Positions 15,727 to 23,462 of a DNA stretch of 32,688 nucleotides are shown one piece after another; the first letter of the stretch is position 1; each line of letters begins with the position of its first letter. A program made the position numbers and the translations under genes. Source of the stretch: Oscillospiraceae bacterium (GTDB lineage Bacteria; Bacillota; Clostridia; Oscillospirales; Oscillospiraceae); contig JAFRIV010000013.1 in the NCBI GenBank assembly GCA_017432615.1, positions 1 to 32,688 on the forward strand, read 5' to 3'. The notes below the pieces were generated by a model. It searched no databases. It worked only from the letters and a program-made list of their open reading frames with translations, and had not been told where the DNA came from.

Positions 15727-17120
15727 CAGAAATCAGCGTTTCCGGTCGTGCGCGGGTGAAGCTCCACATCACGAATGTTGCTGACACCCGTGAGATACAT
15801 AACGATCCTCTCAAACCCAAGGCCGTAACCGGCATGGCGGCAGGATCCGTAACGGCGGAGATCCAGATACCACCAGTAATCCTCTTCTTTCAGCCCCAGC
15901 TCCTTCATGCGGGCGGTGAGTACGTCCAGGCGCTCTTCACGCTGGCTGCCGCCGATGATCTCGCCGATACCCGGTACCAGGCAGTCTGCTGCGGCAACGG
16001 TTTTTCCGTCATCGTTAAGGCGCATATAAAACGCCTTGATCTCTTTCGGATAATCCGTGACGAAAATCGGTTTTTTAAAGACCTCTTCCGTCAGATAACG
16101 CTCATGCTCCGTCTGCAGATCGATTCCCCATTCCACAGGGTACTCAAATGCTTTTCCGCTGTTTTTCAGGATCTCGACCGCCTCGGTATAGGTCACACGG
16201 CCGAACTCATTGTCCGCAACATTCCGCAGCCTTTCAATCAGCCCTTTGTCCACGAATTTATTGAAAAATTCCATTTCCTGCGGGCAATGAGAAAAAACAT
16301 AGTTGATGATGTACTTCACCATTGCCTCGGCCACTTCCATATCGTCTTCCAGATCGGCAAAGGCCATTTCCGGTTCGATCATCCAGAATTCTGCCGCGTG
16401 CCGCTGCGTATAGGAGACCTCGGCCCGGAAAGTAGGGCCGAACGTATAGACATCTCCGAAAGCCATGGCAAAGTTTTCGGCATTGAGCTGGCCGGATACC
16501 GTCAGGTTGGTCTCTTTCCCAAAGAAATCCTTGCTGTCATCCACCGTGCCGTCTTCTTTTCGCGGCAAATTATTGAGATCGAGCGTAGTAACACGGAACA
16601 TTTCGCCGGCTCCTTCACAGTCCGACCCGGTGATAATGGGCGTGTGAACATAGACAAACCCTCTGTCACGGAAAAATTCATGGACGGCCTGAGCAGCTGC
16701 GGCACGGACCCGGAAAGTTGCCGAGAACAGATTCGTTCTCGGGCGAAGATGCTGGATCGTACGCAGAAATTCCACACTGTGGCGTTTTTTCTGCAGAGGA
16801 TAGTCCGGCGTGGAGATGCCTTCCACCGCGATCTCTTCCGCCTTCATTTCAAAAGGCTGCGGCGCATCAGGCGTCAGGACAATTTTCCCCCGGCAGATCA
16901 GGGCCGCACCCACGTTCTGCTTTGCGATCTCATCATAATTGGAGAGGTTGTCGCGTTCAAAAACAACCTGCAGCGATTTAAAGCAGCTGCCGTCGTTGAG
17001 TTCAATAAATCCGAAATTTTTGATGTCACGGATGGTTCTTGCCCAGCCGCAGACGGTAATGCTCTGCCCTTCAAAGGCCAATGCGTCGGCATAAAGCCCC
17101 GCTATCTTCTGATGCTTCAT
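15726..17120 (-). CDS. asnS: asparagine--tRNA ligase
   Basis: 464 residues, the normal length. An N-terminal OB-fold anticodon-binding domain ([23 protein letters not shown], residues 20-45) is followed by a class IIb synthetase core. This includes the [17 protein letters not shown] and [16 protein letters not shown] stretches, motif 2 (GPTFRAEVS) and motif 3 ([17 protein letters not shown]). It charges tRNA-Asn in the cytoplasm. The C-terminus reads [13 protein letters not shown], where IPFPR-x-x-G is usual, and motif 2 is followed by YTQRHAAEF rather than NTSRHLAEF: local divergence in an otherwise intact enzyme. ATG 17120 is preceded by GAGGTG; the longer frame to 17168 lacks support. It is co-transcribed with the downstream NAGPA-like gene. 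Confidence 0.95.
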   Translation of the reverse strand: MKHQKIAGLYADALAFEGQSITVCGWARTIRDIKNFGFIELNDGSCFKSLQVVFERDNLSNYDEIAKQNVGAALICRGKIVLTPDAPQPFEMKAEEIAVEGISTPDYPLQKKRHSVEFLRTIQHLRPRTNLFSATFRVRAAAAQAVHEFFRDRGFVYVHTPIITGSDCEGAGEMFRVTTLDLNNLPRKEDGTVDDSKDFFGKETNLTVSGQLNAENFAMAFGDVYTFGPTFRAEVSYTQRHAAEFWMIEPEMAFADLEDDMEVAEAMVKYIINYVFSHCPQEMEFFNKFVDKGLIERLRNVADNEFGRVTYTEAVEILKNSGKAFEYPVEWGIDLQTEHERYLTEEVFKKPIFVTDYPKEIKAFYMRLNDDGKTVAAADCLVPGIGEIIGGSQREERLDVLTARMKELGLKEEDYWWYLDLRRYGSCRHAGYGLGFERIVMYLTGVSNIRDVELHPRTTGNADF

Positions 17121-17193
17121 ACGGCACCTCTTTCTCCTGTCTTTCCCGAATGCTGCAAAACCCTGCAATGTTTCAGGACGGTATGTTTTCTTT

Positions 17194-17232
17194 GCAGGAA
17201 TGAATTATATCCTGCTTTTTCTTTCTTTTCAA
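17194..17232 (-). promoter_or_regulatory. asnS promoter with an overlapping dyad
   Basis: On the minus strand TTGAAA (17232-17227) and TATAAT (17209-17204) are separated by 17 bp. An inverted repeat GCAGGA-N10-TCCTGC (17194-17215) brackets the -10 exactly, as a repressor site would. Confidence 0.75.
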
Positions 17233-17240
17233 CTTCTTTT

Positions 17241-18131
17241 TCAGAAGATCATCTGCACCGGGCGATGATAATTGACAAGGGTTACCTCCTGGTGCATTCC
17301 GCCGTCTTCTCCGTCTCTCGTCCAGGCAACGGGACGGTCAAACAGAAATCTGGCCTTTTTCGTATGCAGAATGATCAGTTTGTCCCCGTCAAACCGGCCG
17401 GAGAGAACCGAAGAAATAATATCGCCAAATCCGCCGACGTCTTTCGGATCCTTCACAAGCACAAGCTCGGAAAAACCGTCTCCCAGGCTGACCATACTGT
17501 CTTTGAATTTCACGATCCCCGCAACAGAGGTGGAGTTCGACATGCTGCCGTAAATCAGATCCGTCTCTATCGTTCCGTCATCAAATTCCACCCGGGTATG
17601 GATCGGTTCAATATTCGGAAGCTCCGCCATCCCCTGCAGTACATATGCCAGATGACCGAGAGCTGCCTTCTGGTCCTGCGGGGTAGAATAGCTGACATTG
17701 GTAAAAGCACCAAACCCGGCAATATAGGCAAAGTATTTGTCCTTTCCAAAACCGCCTACGTCATAGGGGTGCGCCTCGCCGTTGAGAATCATTTTGACCG
17801 CTCCGACGGTATCATTTTTGGGAAGACGGAGCGTTGTGGCAACGTCGTTTGCCGTACCCATCGGAATATAACCGATCGGAGGAGGATTCGGAACTTCCAT
17901 CAGCCCGGCCAGGACCTCGCTGAGCGTCCCGTCTCCCCCTATACAGGTTACAATATCGTAGTCGGAAGCATTTTCTCTGGCAAAACGCGTTGCATCCTTT
18001 CTGTTTTCGGTAAAGAAAAGAGTCGGCGTATAGCCGCCATGGCTCAAAACCCGCATGGCTTCTCCGAAATTCAGCGCATATCCTCCCCGTCCGGCGACGG
18101 GATTGATGATGATCATCATTTTTTTTGCCAT
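17241..18131 (-). CDS. diacylglycerol/lipid kinase family protein (YegS/DagK type)
   Basis: 296 residues with the DAGK catalytic fold: NPVAGRGG (10-17) and the nucleotide-binding GGDGT (65-69), then the usual MGTANDVA segment near 95 and a beta-sandwich C-terminal domain. Family members phosphorylate diacylglycerol or related lipids with ATP at the inner face of the membrane, recycling lipids from envelope polymer synthesis. GGAGAG lies before the ATG. It sits just after the rpsT terminator, so expression is probably by read-through or an unseen promoter. The precise lipid substrate is unknown. Confidence 0.88.
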   Translation of the reverse strand: MAKKMMIIINPVAGRGGYALNFGEAMRVLSHGGYTPTLFFTENRKDATRFARENASDYDIVTCIGGDGTLSEVLAGLMEVPNPPPIGYIPMGTANDVATTLRLPKNDTVGAVKMILNGEAHPYDVGGFGKDKYFAYIAGFGAFTNVSYSTPQDQKAALGHLAYVLQGMAELPNIEPIHTRVEFDDGTIETDLIYGSMSNSTSVAGIVKFKDSMVSLGDGFSELVLVKDPKDVGGFGDIISSVLSGRFDGDKLIILHTKKARFLFDRPVAWTRDGEDGGMHQEVTLVNYHRPVQMIF

Positions 18132-18142
18132 GATTCTCTCCT

Positions 18143-18180
18143 AAAGAAAAAAGGGCCGCGTCATTGCGCGCCCTTTATTA
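18143..18180 (-). terminator. terminator of rpsT
   Basis: On the minus strand AAAGGGCGCG and CGCGGCCC form a GC-rich stem with a small bulge, followed by TTTTTTCTTT. The yegS-type gene's ribosome binding site lies directly in the tail. Confidence 0.85.
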
Positions 18181-18193
18181 TCCTATTTCAAGA

Positions 18194-18454
18194 TTACATC
18201 TCGTTGAGTTTGACCGTCAGAGTTGACTTTTTATGCGCTGCATTGTTCTTGTGCAGCAAGCCTTTTCCCGCTGCGCGATCAACGGTTTTGACTGCGACTT
18301 TATAGGCATCGGCAGCTTTTTCTTTGTTGCCTTCGGCAACTGCTGCATCAAACTTTTTGATCATGGTCTTGAGCTCAGTCTTATCAGCACGGTTCTTTGC
18401 ACGAAGCTCCTTGGATTTCTCATCCCGCTTTGCAGAAGATTTAATATTGGCCAT
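18194..18454 (-). CDS. rpsT: 30S ribosomal protein S20
   Basis: 86 residues, normal S20 length, lysine- and alanine-rich and helical. The family start MANIKSSAKRDEKSKE and end GLLHKNNAAHKKSTL are both present. S20 binds 16S rRNA early in 30S assembly. AGGAGG lies upstream of the ATG at an ordinary distance. It has its own promoter and terminator, and is divergent from parA across a 255-bp gap holding parS. Confidence 0.95.
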   Translation of the reverse strand: MANIKSSAKRDEKSKELRAKNRADKTELKTMIKKFDAAVAEGNKEKAADAYKVAVKTVDRAAGKGLLHKNNAAHKKSTLTVKLNEM

Positions 18455-18507
18455 GTTTTGCTTTGCACCTCCTCCTAAAAAATTGCGTTCTCATACCGCG
18501 ATTAAAG

Positions 18508-18536
18508 ATTATAGCAAATTCAGATATAAAAAGCAA
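18508..18536 (-). promoter_or_regulatory. rpsT promoter
   Basis: On the minus strand TTGCTT (18536-18531) and a perfect TATAAT (18513-18508) with a 17-bp spacer and an extended -10 TGC. The leader is about 45 nt. Confidence 0.75.
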
Positions 18537-18587
18537 GAATTTTCTTTTCATTTTTTGAATTTTTTTCATAAATTTTGCTGTTTTTGT

Positions 18588-18621
18588 ATTTTGTGGTTTA
18601 TCGCTTTCATAACCACAAAAT
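18588..18621. repeat. inverted repeat in the rpsT-parA gap
   Basis: ATTTTGTGGTT (18588-18598) and AACCACAAAAT (18611-18621) form a perfect 11-bp dyad with a 12-nt centre, just upstream of parS. TGTGGTTTA differs from the DnaA-box consensus at the sixth base, so I do not call it a DnaA box. It could be a protein site or transcript hairpin. Confidence 0.5.
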
Positions 18622-18634
18622 ATAGATTTTTAAC

Positions 18635-18650
18635 TGTTTCACGTGAAACA
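18635..18650. other. parS: parS centromere site
   Basis: The 16-bp palindrome TGTTTCACGTGAAACA matches the canonical bacterial parS consensus completely. ParB binds and spreads from it, and ParA acts on the complex to separate sister origins. It lies about 4.7 kb from the oriC candidate and one base before the -35 of the parA promoter. Confidence 0.97.
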
Positions 18651-18651
18651 A

Positions 18652-18680
18652 TTGCAAACCCGGAAGGAATCTGTTATAAT
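18652..18680 (+). promoter_or_regulatory. parA promoter
   Basis: TTGCAA (18652-18657) and TATAAT (18675-18680) with a 17-bp spacer. parS ends two bases before the -35, so bound ParB would touch or exclude RNA polymerase; autoregulation is likely. Confidence 0.75.
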
Positions 18681-18709
18681 CCACACGGCAAAAAGAGAGG
18701 AGGCTGTTT

Positions 18710-19483
18710 ATGGCAAAAATCATCGCCGTAGCAAATCAAAAGGGCGGTGTAGGAAAAACGACCACCACCGTAAACCTGTCTGCGGCCCTCTGTCTTCTCG
18801 GAAAGAAGATTCTCCTGACAGACTGTGATCCGCAGGGAAATGCCACCTCCGGGATGGGTGTTTCAAAATCAAAAAGCCCCGGGACCTATGAAATGCTGAT
18901 CAGCGGAGCGGACGTGATCTCCTGTATCAGCAAAACAAAATATGGGGATGTGATCCCTGCCGGGAGGAATCTCGCTGCTGCTTCCATCGAGCTCGGAGAA
19001 CTGGACAACCGGGAACGGACACTGCGAAATGCGCTGATCCAGCTTTACAGTGATTATGATTATATCTTTATTGATTGTCCTCCCTCTCTGGAACTTCTTA
19101 CCGTGAATGCTCTTGTGGCGGCTGACAGTGTGCTGATCCCGATGCAGTGCGAGTATTATGCGCTGGAAGGAATTGCGGATCTGATGAACAGTATCAAACT
19201 CTGCAAACGTCGGCTGAACCCGCGTTTGGAGATAGAGGGGATCCTTCTCACCATGTATGATTCCCGGGCAAATCTGACAGTGCAGGTCGCCAATGAATTG
19301 CGTCACTATATGCCGCACAAAGTATATGAAACGGTCATTCCGCGCAGTGTGCGCCTTTCAGAGGCGCCAAGTCACGGAAAGCCCGGGGTGGTTTACGATA
19401 CTGCAAATCGCGGAAGCAAAGCATATATGACTCTCGCAGAGGAATTCTTACAAAAAAATGCGGTTGGCCGCAGATTGATCTGA
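18710..19483 (+). CDS. parA: chromosome-partitioning ATPase ParA (Soj)
   Basis: 257 residues, close to Bacillus subtilis Soj. The deviant Walker A KGGVGKTTTT is at residues 11-20, with DCDPQGNAT and DCPPSLELLTVNAL following. ParA dimers bind DNA non-specifically and, with ParB on parS, move origins apart; in Bacillus Soj also controls DnaA. GAGGAGG precedes the ATG. First gene of parA-parB-serS, pointing toward dnaA. Confidence 0.97.
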   Translation: MAKIIAVANQKGGVGKTTTTVNLSAALCLLGKKILLTDCDPQGNATSGMGVSKSKSPGTYEMLISGADVISCISKTKYGDVIPAGRNLAAASIELGELDNRERTLRNALIQLYSDYDYIFIDCPPSLELLTVNALVAADSVLIPMQCEYYALEGIADLMNSIKLCKRRLNPRLEIEGILLTMYDSRANLTVQVANELRHYMPHKVYETVIPRSVRLSEAPSHGKPGVVYDTANRGSKAYMTLAEEFLQKNAVGRRLI

Positions 19484-19525
19484 TCCGGATGCCGGAAAAC
19501 CGATCAAAGAACAGAAAGGAGAACG

Positions 19526-20404
19526 ATGGCAAATAAAGAAAGAAAAGCTCTTGGAACCGGATTAAGCGCTCTTTTTGGCAGCGAGACGCTGGAAGATGAA
19601 AATGTCACGACGCTGCCGCTTTCCAAAATAGAGCCTCGCACGCAGCAGCCGCGGGAGGTTTTTGAAGAAGATGCTCTCCAGACACTGGCGGAATCCATTG
19701 CGCGATACGGTGTGATCCAGCCGATTACGGTACGCCCGCTGTCCTCCGGTTTTTATCAGATCATTGCAGGGGAACGCCGCTGGCGCGCTTCCAGACTTGC
19801 CGGGTTGATGGAGGTCCCTGTCAGGATCCTGCAGGTAGATGACCGCACGACGGCAGAACTTGCCCTGGTTGAAAATCTTCAGAGAGAAGACCTGAATCCG
19901 ATTGAAGAAGCAAAAGGATACCAGACGCTGATGGAGGACTACGGTCTGACCCAGGAAGAAACGGCAAAAAGCGTCGGAAAATCCCGCCCGGCTATTGCAA
20001 ATGCGCTTCGCCTGCTGACACTCTCTCCTGCCGTGCTGAAGCTGGTGGAAAACGGGGACCTCTCTGCCGGACATGCCAGAGCCCTGGTTTCCGTACAGGA
20101 TCCCGCAGTACAGCTGGAAGCGGCAAATGAGATCATGGCGAAGGCCCTGTCCGTAAGAAAAGCCGAACAGTTGGCCGCCAGGACGGTAAAACGAAATACC
20201 CAAACCGCTCTGCCGGAAAAACAAAGCAGAAATAATGAAATTGACTATGCAAAAGAAGTTTCTGCAGAACTGTCAAAAAAACTGGGAAGACGTGTTACTC
20301 TGTTTTCCGGAAAAACAGGCGGAAAGATCGAACTGGATTATTACAGCGACGATGATCGGGAAGTTCTGATCGATCTGCTGCGGTCTTTAAGCGTAAGAAA
20401 ATAA
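19526..20404 (+). CDS. parB: chromosome-partitioning protein ParB (Spo0J), parS-binding CTPase
   Basis: 292 residues. The N-terminal ParA-interacting segment (KERKALGTGLSALFG) is followed by the CTP-binding ParB domain with GERRWRASRLAG (82-93) and ENLQREDLNPIEEA, then a helix-turn-helix (LTQEETAKSVGKSRPAIANAL) and a C-terminal dimerisation region. It clamps on parS as a CTP-driven sliding clamp and recruits SMC in related species. AAAGGAG lies before the ATG; 42 bp separate it from parA and 20 bp from serS. Confidence 0.97.
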   Translation: MANKERKALGTGLSALFGSETLEDENVTTLPLSKIEPRTQQPREVFEEDALQTLAESIARYGVIQPITVRPLSSGFYQIIAGERRWRASRLAGLMEVPVRILQVDDRTTAELALVENLQREDLNPIEEAKGYQTLMEDYGLTQEETAKSVGKSRPAIANALRLLTLSPAVLKLVENGDLSAGHARALVSVQDPAVQLEAANEIMAKALSVRKAEQLAARTVKRNTQTALPEKQSRNNEIDYAKEVSAELSKKLGRRVTLFSGKTGGKIELDYYSDDDREVLIDLLRSLSVRK

Positions 20405-20424
20405 TTATAAAAGAGGATAAATCA

Positions 20425-21744
20425 ATGCTTGACATCAAATTCATCCGGGATAATCCCGAAGCCGTCAAAGAAAACATCCGCAAGAAGTTTCAGGACGCAA
20501 AATTGCCAATGGTCGATGAAGTTCTCGATCTCGATGCAAAAAACAGAGCCGCCATTACAGAGGCAAGCGATCTGCGCGCCCAGCGCAATGCTCTCAGCAA
20601 AGCAAACGGACCTCTCTTTGGAAAGCTGAAAAAAGCCGCTGAGGAAGAGAAAGCCGCTATTCAGGCACAGATCGACGAAAATATGGCCAAAGTGAAAGCC
20701 AATGATGAGCGCCTTGCCGAACTGGAAAAGCTCGAAGAGGATTATGCATCGCGCATTCATGCGATTATGCTGCAGATTCCGAATATTATCGATCCCTCCG
20801 TCCCGATCGGTCCGGATGACAGTGCCAACGTGGAAGTGGAACGTTTCGGCGAACCAGTCGTTCCCTCTTTTGAAATTCCCTATCATACCAGGATCATGGA
20901 AAGCCTTAACGGCGTCGATATGGATGCGGCAGGGCGGGTTTCCGGCAACGGGTTTTATTATCTGATGGGCGATGTGGCGCGTCTTCACTCTGCCGTACTG
21001 GCTTATGCACGTGATTTTATGATCAACAAGGGATTTATTTACTGCATCCCTCCCTTCATGATCCACGGCAATGTAGTGGAAGGCGTGATGAGCCAGACGG
21101 ACATGGAAGCGATGATGTATAAAATCGAAGGGGAAGACCTTTATCTGATTGGCACGTCAGAGCATTCCATGATCGGTAAATTTATTGATCAGATCATCCC
21201 GGAAGAAACACTCCCTCAGACGCTTACCAGTTATTCCCCCTGTTTCCGTAAAGAAAAAGGGGCACACGGCATTGAAGAACGCGGCGTATACCGGATCCAT
21301 CAGTTTGAAAAGCAGGAAATGATCGTTGTCTGCAAACCGGAAGATTCCATGGCGTGGTATGAGAAAATGTGGAGATTCTCCGTTGAGCTGTTCCGCAACC
21401 TGGATATTCCCGTGCGGCAGCTGGAATGCTGCTCCGGCGATCTGGCAGACCTGAAAGTGAAATCCTGTGATATTGAAGCCTGGTCTCCCCGGCAGCAAAA
21501 GTATTTTGAAGTCTGCTCCTGCTCAAATCTCGGAGATGCACAGGCACGCAGGCTGAAAATGCGCGTAAAAGGAGAAGACGGAAAGACCTATCTCCCCCAT
21601 ACGCTGAACAATACCGTTGTAGCGCCGCCGCGTATGCTGATCGCGCTGCTGGAAAATCATCTGCAGGAAGACGGCTCTGTTACCATTCCGGAAGTTCTGT
21701 GGCCTTACATGGGCGGCACAAAACTTCTCACCCCGAAAAAATAA
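20425..21744 (+). CDS. serS: serine--tRNA ligase
   Basis: 439 residues. The N-terminal long coiled coil (about 30-105) grips the tRNA-Ser variable arm; the class II core follows. Visible are GTSEHSMIGKF, motif 2 (CFRKEKGAHGIEERGVYRIHQF) and the motif 3 region (NNTVVAPPRMLIALLENH). Several of these differ from the standard bacterial form (FRxEAGAAGRDTRG; NGSGLAVGRT) and lean toward a Clostridia/archaeal-like subgroup, judged from memory. It lies between parB and dnaA, apparently transcribed with parAB, and ends in a strong terminator. AGAGGAT lies upstream of the ATG. Confidence 0.95.
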   Translation: MLDIKFIRDNPEAVKENIRKKFQDAKLPMVDEVLDLDAKNRAAITEASDLRAQRNALSKANGPLFGKLKKAAEEEKAAIQAQIDENMAKVKANDERLAELEKLEEDYASRIHAIMLQIPNIIDPSVPIGPDDSANVEVERFGEPVVPSFEIPYHTRIMESLNGVDMDAAGRVSGNGFYYLMGDVARLHSAVLAYARDFMINKGFIYCIPPFMIHGNVVEGVMSQTDMEAMMYKIEGEDLYLIGTSEHSMIGKFIDQIIPEETLPQTLTSYSPCFRKEKGAHGIEERGVYRIHQFEKQEMIVVCKPEDSMAWYEKMWRFSVELFRNLDIPVRQLECCSGDLADLKVKSCDIEAWSPRQQKYFEVCSCSNLGDAQARRLKMRVKGEDGKTYLPHTLNNTVVAPPRMLIALLENHLQEDGSVTIPEVLWPYMGGTKLLTPKK

Positions 21745-21767
21745 GAAACGTCCGATATGGAAAACCG

Positions 21768-21800
21768 GAGGATCTGTTAAAACGGCAGATCCTCTTTTTT
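21768..21800 (+). terminator. terminator after serS
   Basis: GAGGATCTG (21768-21776) pairs perfectly with CAGATCCTC (21786-21794), followed by TTTTTT. It separates the parAB-serS transcript from dnaA. Confidence 0.92.
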
Positions 21801-21844
21801 CTGTTCTTTTCCTACATTATTATATTTTAGTTCTTATTCTTTTC

Positions 21845-21873
21845 TTGCATTCATAAACGGGTTCTGGTATAAT
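21845..21873 (+). promoter_or_regulatory. dnaA promoter
   Basis: TTGCAT (21845-21850) and TATAAT (21868-21873) with a 17-bp spacer; the leader is about 35 nt. I see no full-match DnaA box in this upstream gap (21745-21916), so the usual upstream autoregulatory cluster is not evident. Confidence 0.75.
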
Positions 21874-21916
21874 AATTTGAATACACATTTCATAGAACGT
21901 ATGAGGTAGAATAATT

Positions 21917-23239
21917 ATGAATTCCGTGCAGGATATCTGGAATGAAATACTGAACATTCTCTCCCAGGAACTTACTCCTACGGCTATGAAAACCTGGTTT
22001 TCTGCCTGCAAACCGGTGGAATGGACGGATCTCCGGCTTGTTCTGTGCGTACAAAACGAATTCACCAAGAATATTCTTGAAAAACGTTTTGCGGCAAAAA
22101 TCAAAGAGGCAATGAAAGAGCTTTTTTCCTGCGATTGTGAACTGACGATCCTCGCAGGAGAAGATGAGTTTGCCTCCTATATGGAAACAAAAACGATCGC
22201 TTCCAAAACGGACATTCTGCCTGAAATGCAGGGGTTTACGTTTGATCGCTTTATCGTCGGAAATTCCAACCGGTTTGCCTATGCCGCAGCAATGGCGGTC
22301 GCTAAAAATCCCGGCGGACGGGATTACAATCCTCTCTTTATTTACGGAAATTCCGGCCTTGGGAAAACCCATCTTTTGTTTGCCATCGGTCAGGCGATCC
22401 ATGAATCGGATCCGAAAAAAAGCCTTGCTTACGTAAAGGGCGAGGAATTTATGAATCGCATGATTGATTCTGTTCAAAGCCACAAAATGAAAGAGTTTCG
22501 GGAGGAATTTCGCAATGTTGACCTGTTTCTGGTGGATGACATCCAGTTTATTGCCGGAAAACAGCAGACGCAGGAAGAATTCTTTCATACTTTCAATTCT
22601 CTCTATGAAGCCGGAAAACAGATCGTTATCACTTCCGACAGACCGCCGATAGAAATGTCCCTTCTTGATGACCGACTGCGCACAAGATTTGAAGGCGGCG
22701 TGATGGCGGACATCCAGCCTCCCGATCTGGAAACCCGCATGGTGATCACGCGGGAAAAGGCGGCGCAACTCGGGCTCATGCTTTCCGACGAGGCAGTCAA
22801 CTATATTTCCTCCAATATCACTGCAAATATCCGCCAGCTGGAAGGCGTCATCAAAAAACTGACTGCTTATAAGGACATCCTCAATGAGGTGATCACCACC
22901 GATTCCGTAAAACGGGCTATTGAAGACGTAATCCGTATCGGAGACGACATCCCGAAACCGGAAAAGATCATTCGGGAGACGGCGCGCTATTATTCCATCA
23001 GCGAAGAGGAACTGCGGGGACAGAATCGTGCAAGGCTGCAGACGGAAGGCCGCCAGGTAGCCATGTATCTCATGCGAAAACTCACCAATCTTTCCCTGAT
23101 GGAGATCGGAGAACAGTTCGAAAACCGAAATCACACCACCGTTCTTTCCTCGATCCGTAAAATAGAAGACATGCTGAAAACGGATTCCTCCATGGCGGCC
23201 AAGATAAGAGATATCAGTTCCAATATCAATTCCTATTAA
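21917..23239 (+). CDS. dnaA: chromosomal replication initiator protein DnaA
   Basis: 440 residues. Domain I (1-80) mediates self- and helper interactions; domain II is very short (about 20 residues). AAA+ domain III has Walker A GNSGLGKT (144-151), Walker B LFLVDDIQFI and RLRTRFEGG. Domain IV has the helix-turn-helix ending ENRNHTTVLSSIRKI. DnaA-ATP binds oriC boxes and opens the duplex. By alignment to Escherichia coli, Arg399 is kept (Arg371), but Pro423 is Met395 and Asp433 is Asn405: two base-contact positions changed. GAGGTAG precedes the ATG at modest strength. Identity is certain; the effect of the substitutions is inference. Confidence 0.98.
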   Translation: MNSVQDIWNEILNILSQELTPTAMKTWFSACKPVEWTDLRLVLCVQNEFTKNILEKRFAAKIKEAMKELFSCDCELTILAGEDEFASYMETKTIASKTDILPEMQGFTFDRFIVGNSNRFAYAAAMAVAKNPGGRDYNPLFIYGNSGLGKTHLLFAIGQAIHESDPKKSLAYVKGEEFMNRMIDSVQSHKMKEFREEFRNVDLFLVDDIQFIAGKQQTQEEFFHTFNSLYEAGKQIVITSDRPPIEMSLLDDRLRTRFEGGVMADIQPPDLETRMVITREKAAQLGLMLSDEAVNYISSNITANIRQLEGVIKKLTAYKDILNEVITTDSVKRAIEDVIRIGDDIPKPEKIIRETARYYSISEEELRGQNRARLQTEGRQVAMYLMRKLTNLSLMEIGEQFENRNHTTVLSSIRKIEDMLKTDSSMAAKIRDISSNINSY

Positions 23240-23263
23240 TTTTTCAACAAAACTGTTTTGAAA

Positions 23264-23440
23264 TGTGGAAATAATTTTGTGGAAAAAAATCGGTTGTGGA
23301 AAATGAAGAAACTGTGAACTTTTTTTGAAGAAATTTTCAACAGAAGAAAATCCCTGTATGACGGGCTTTTCCCGGGTTTTCCACAAAAAATTCCTTTATT
23401 ACTATTATTACTAAAAAAATTAAAAAATATTGATTCATTA
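23264..23440. other. oriC: chromosomal origin of replication (oriC) candidate
   Basis: The 223-bp dnaA-dnaN gap holds three boxes fitting TTWTNCACA at all nine positions: 23278-23286 and 23295-23303 (both TGTGGAAAA) and 23377-23385 (TTTTCCACA); a near match is at 23264-23272. Ten bases beyond the last, the minus strand carries six TAG/TAA triplets (23396-23413), matching the DnaA-trio motif on which DnaA strands assemble to unwind DNA. An AT-rich stretch to 23440 follows as the unwinding element. The CCCGGG beside the last box gives the GC-rich flank. Location between dnaA and dnaN is the Firmicute norm. Confidence 0.85.
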
Positions 23441-23462
23441 AACCGGACAGGAGAAAGACAAA

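Noticed and set aside
15756-18305. An 849-codon open frame on the plus strand opposite asnS, the lipid kinase gene and rpsT
   Set aside because: All three minus-strand genes have clear family matches, starts and RBSs. The antisense frame has no recognisable domain and runs through two promoters and a terminator; it follows from codon bias.
18588-18621. DnaA boxes in the rpsT-parA gap
   Set aside because: The TGTGGTTTA and its partner miss the consensus at a fixed base; the pair is better described as an inverted repeat.
21890-23386. A 498-codon minus-strand open frame opposite dnaA and into oriC
   Set aside because: dnaA is unambiguous on the plus strand and the antisense frame has no family features.
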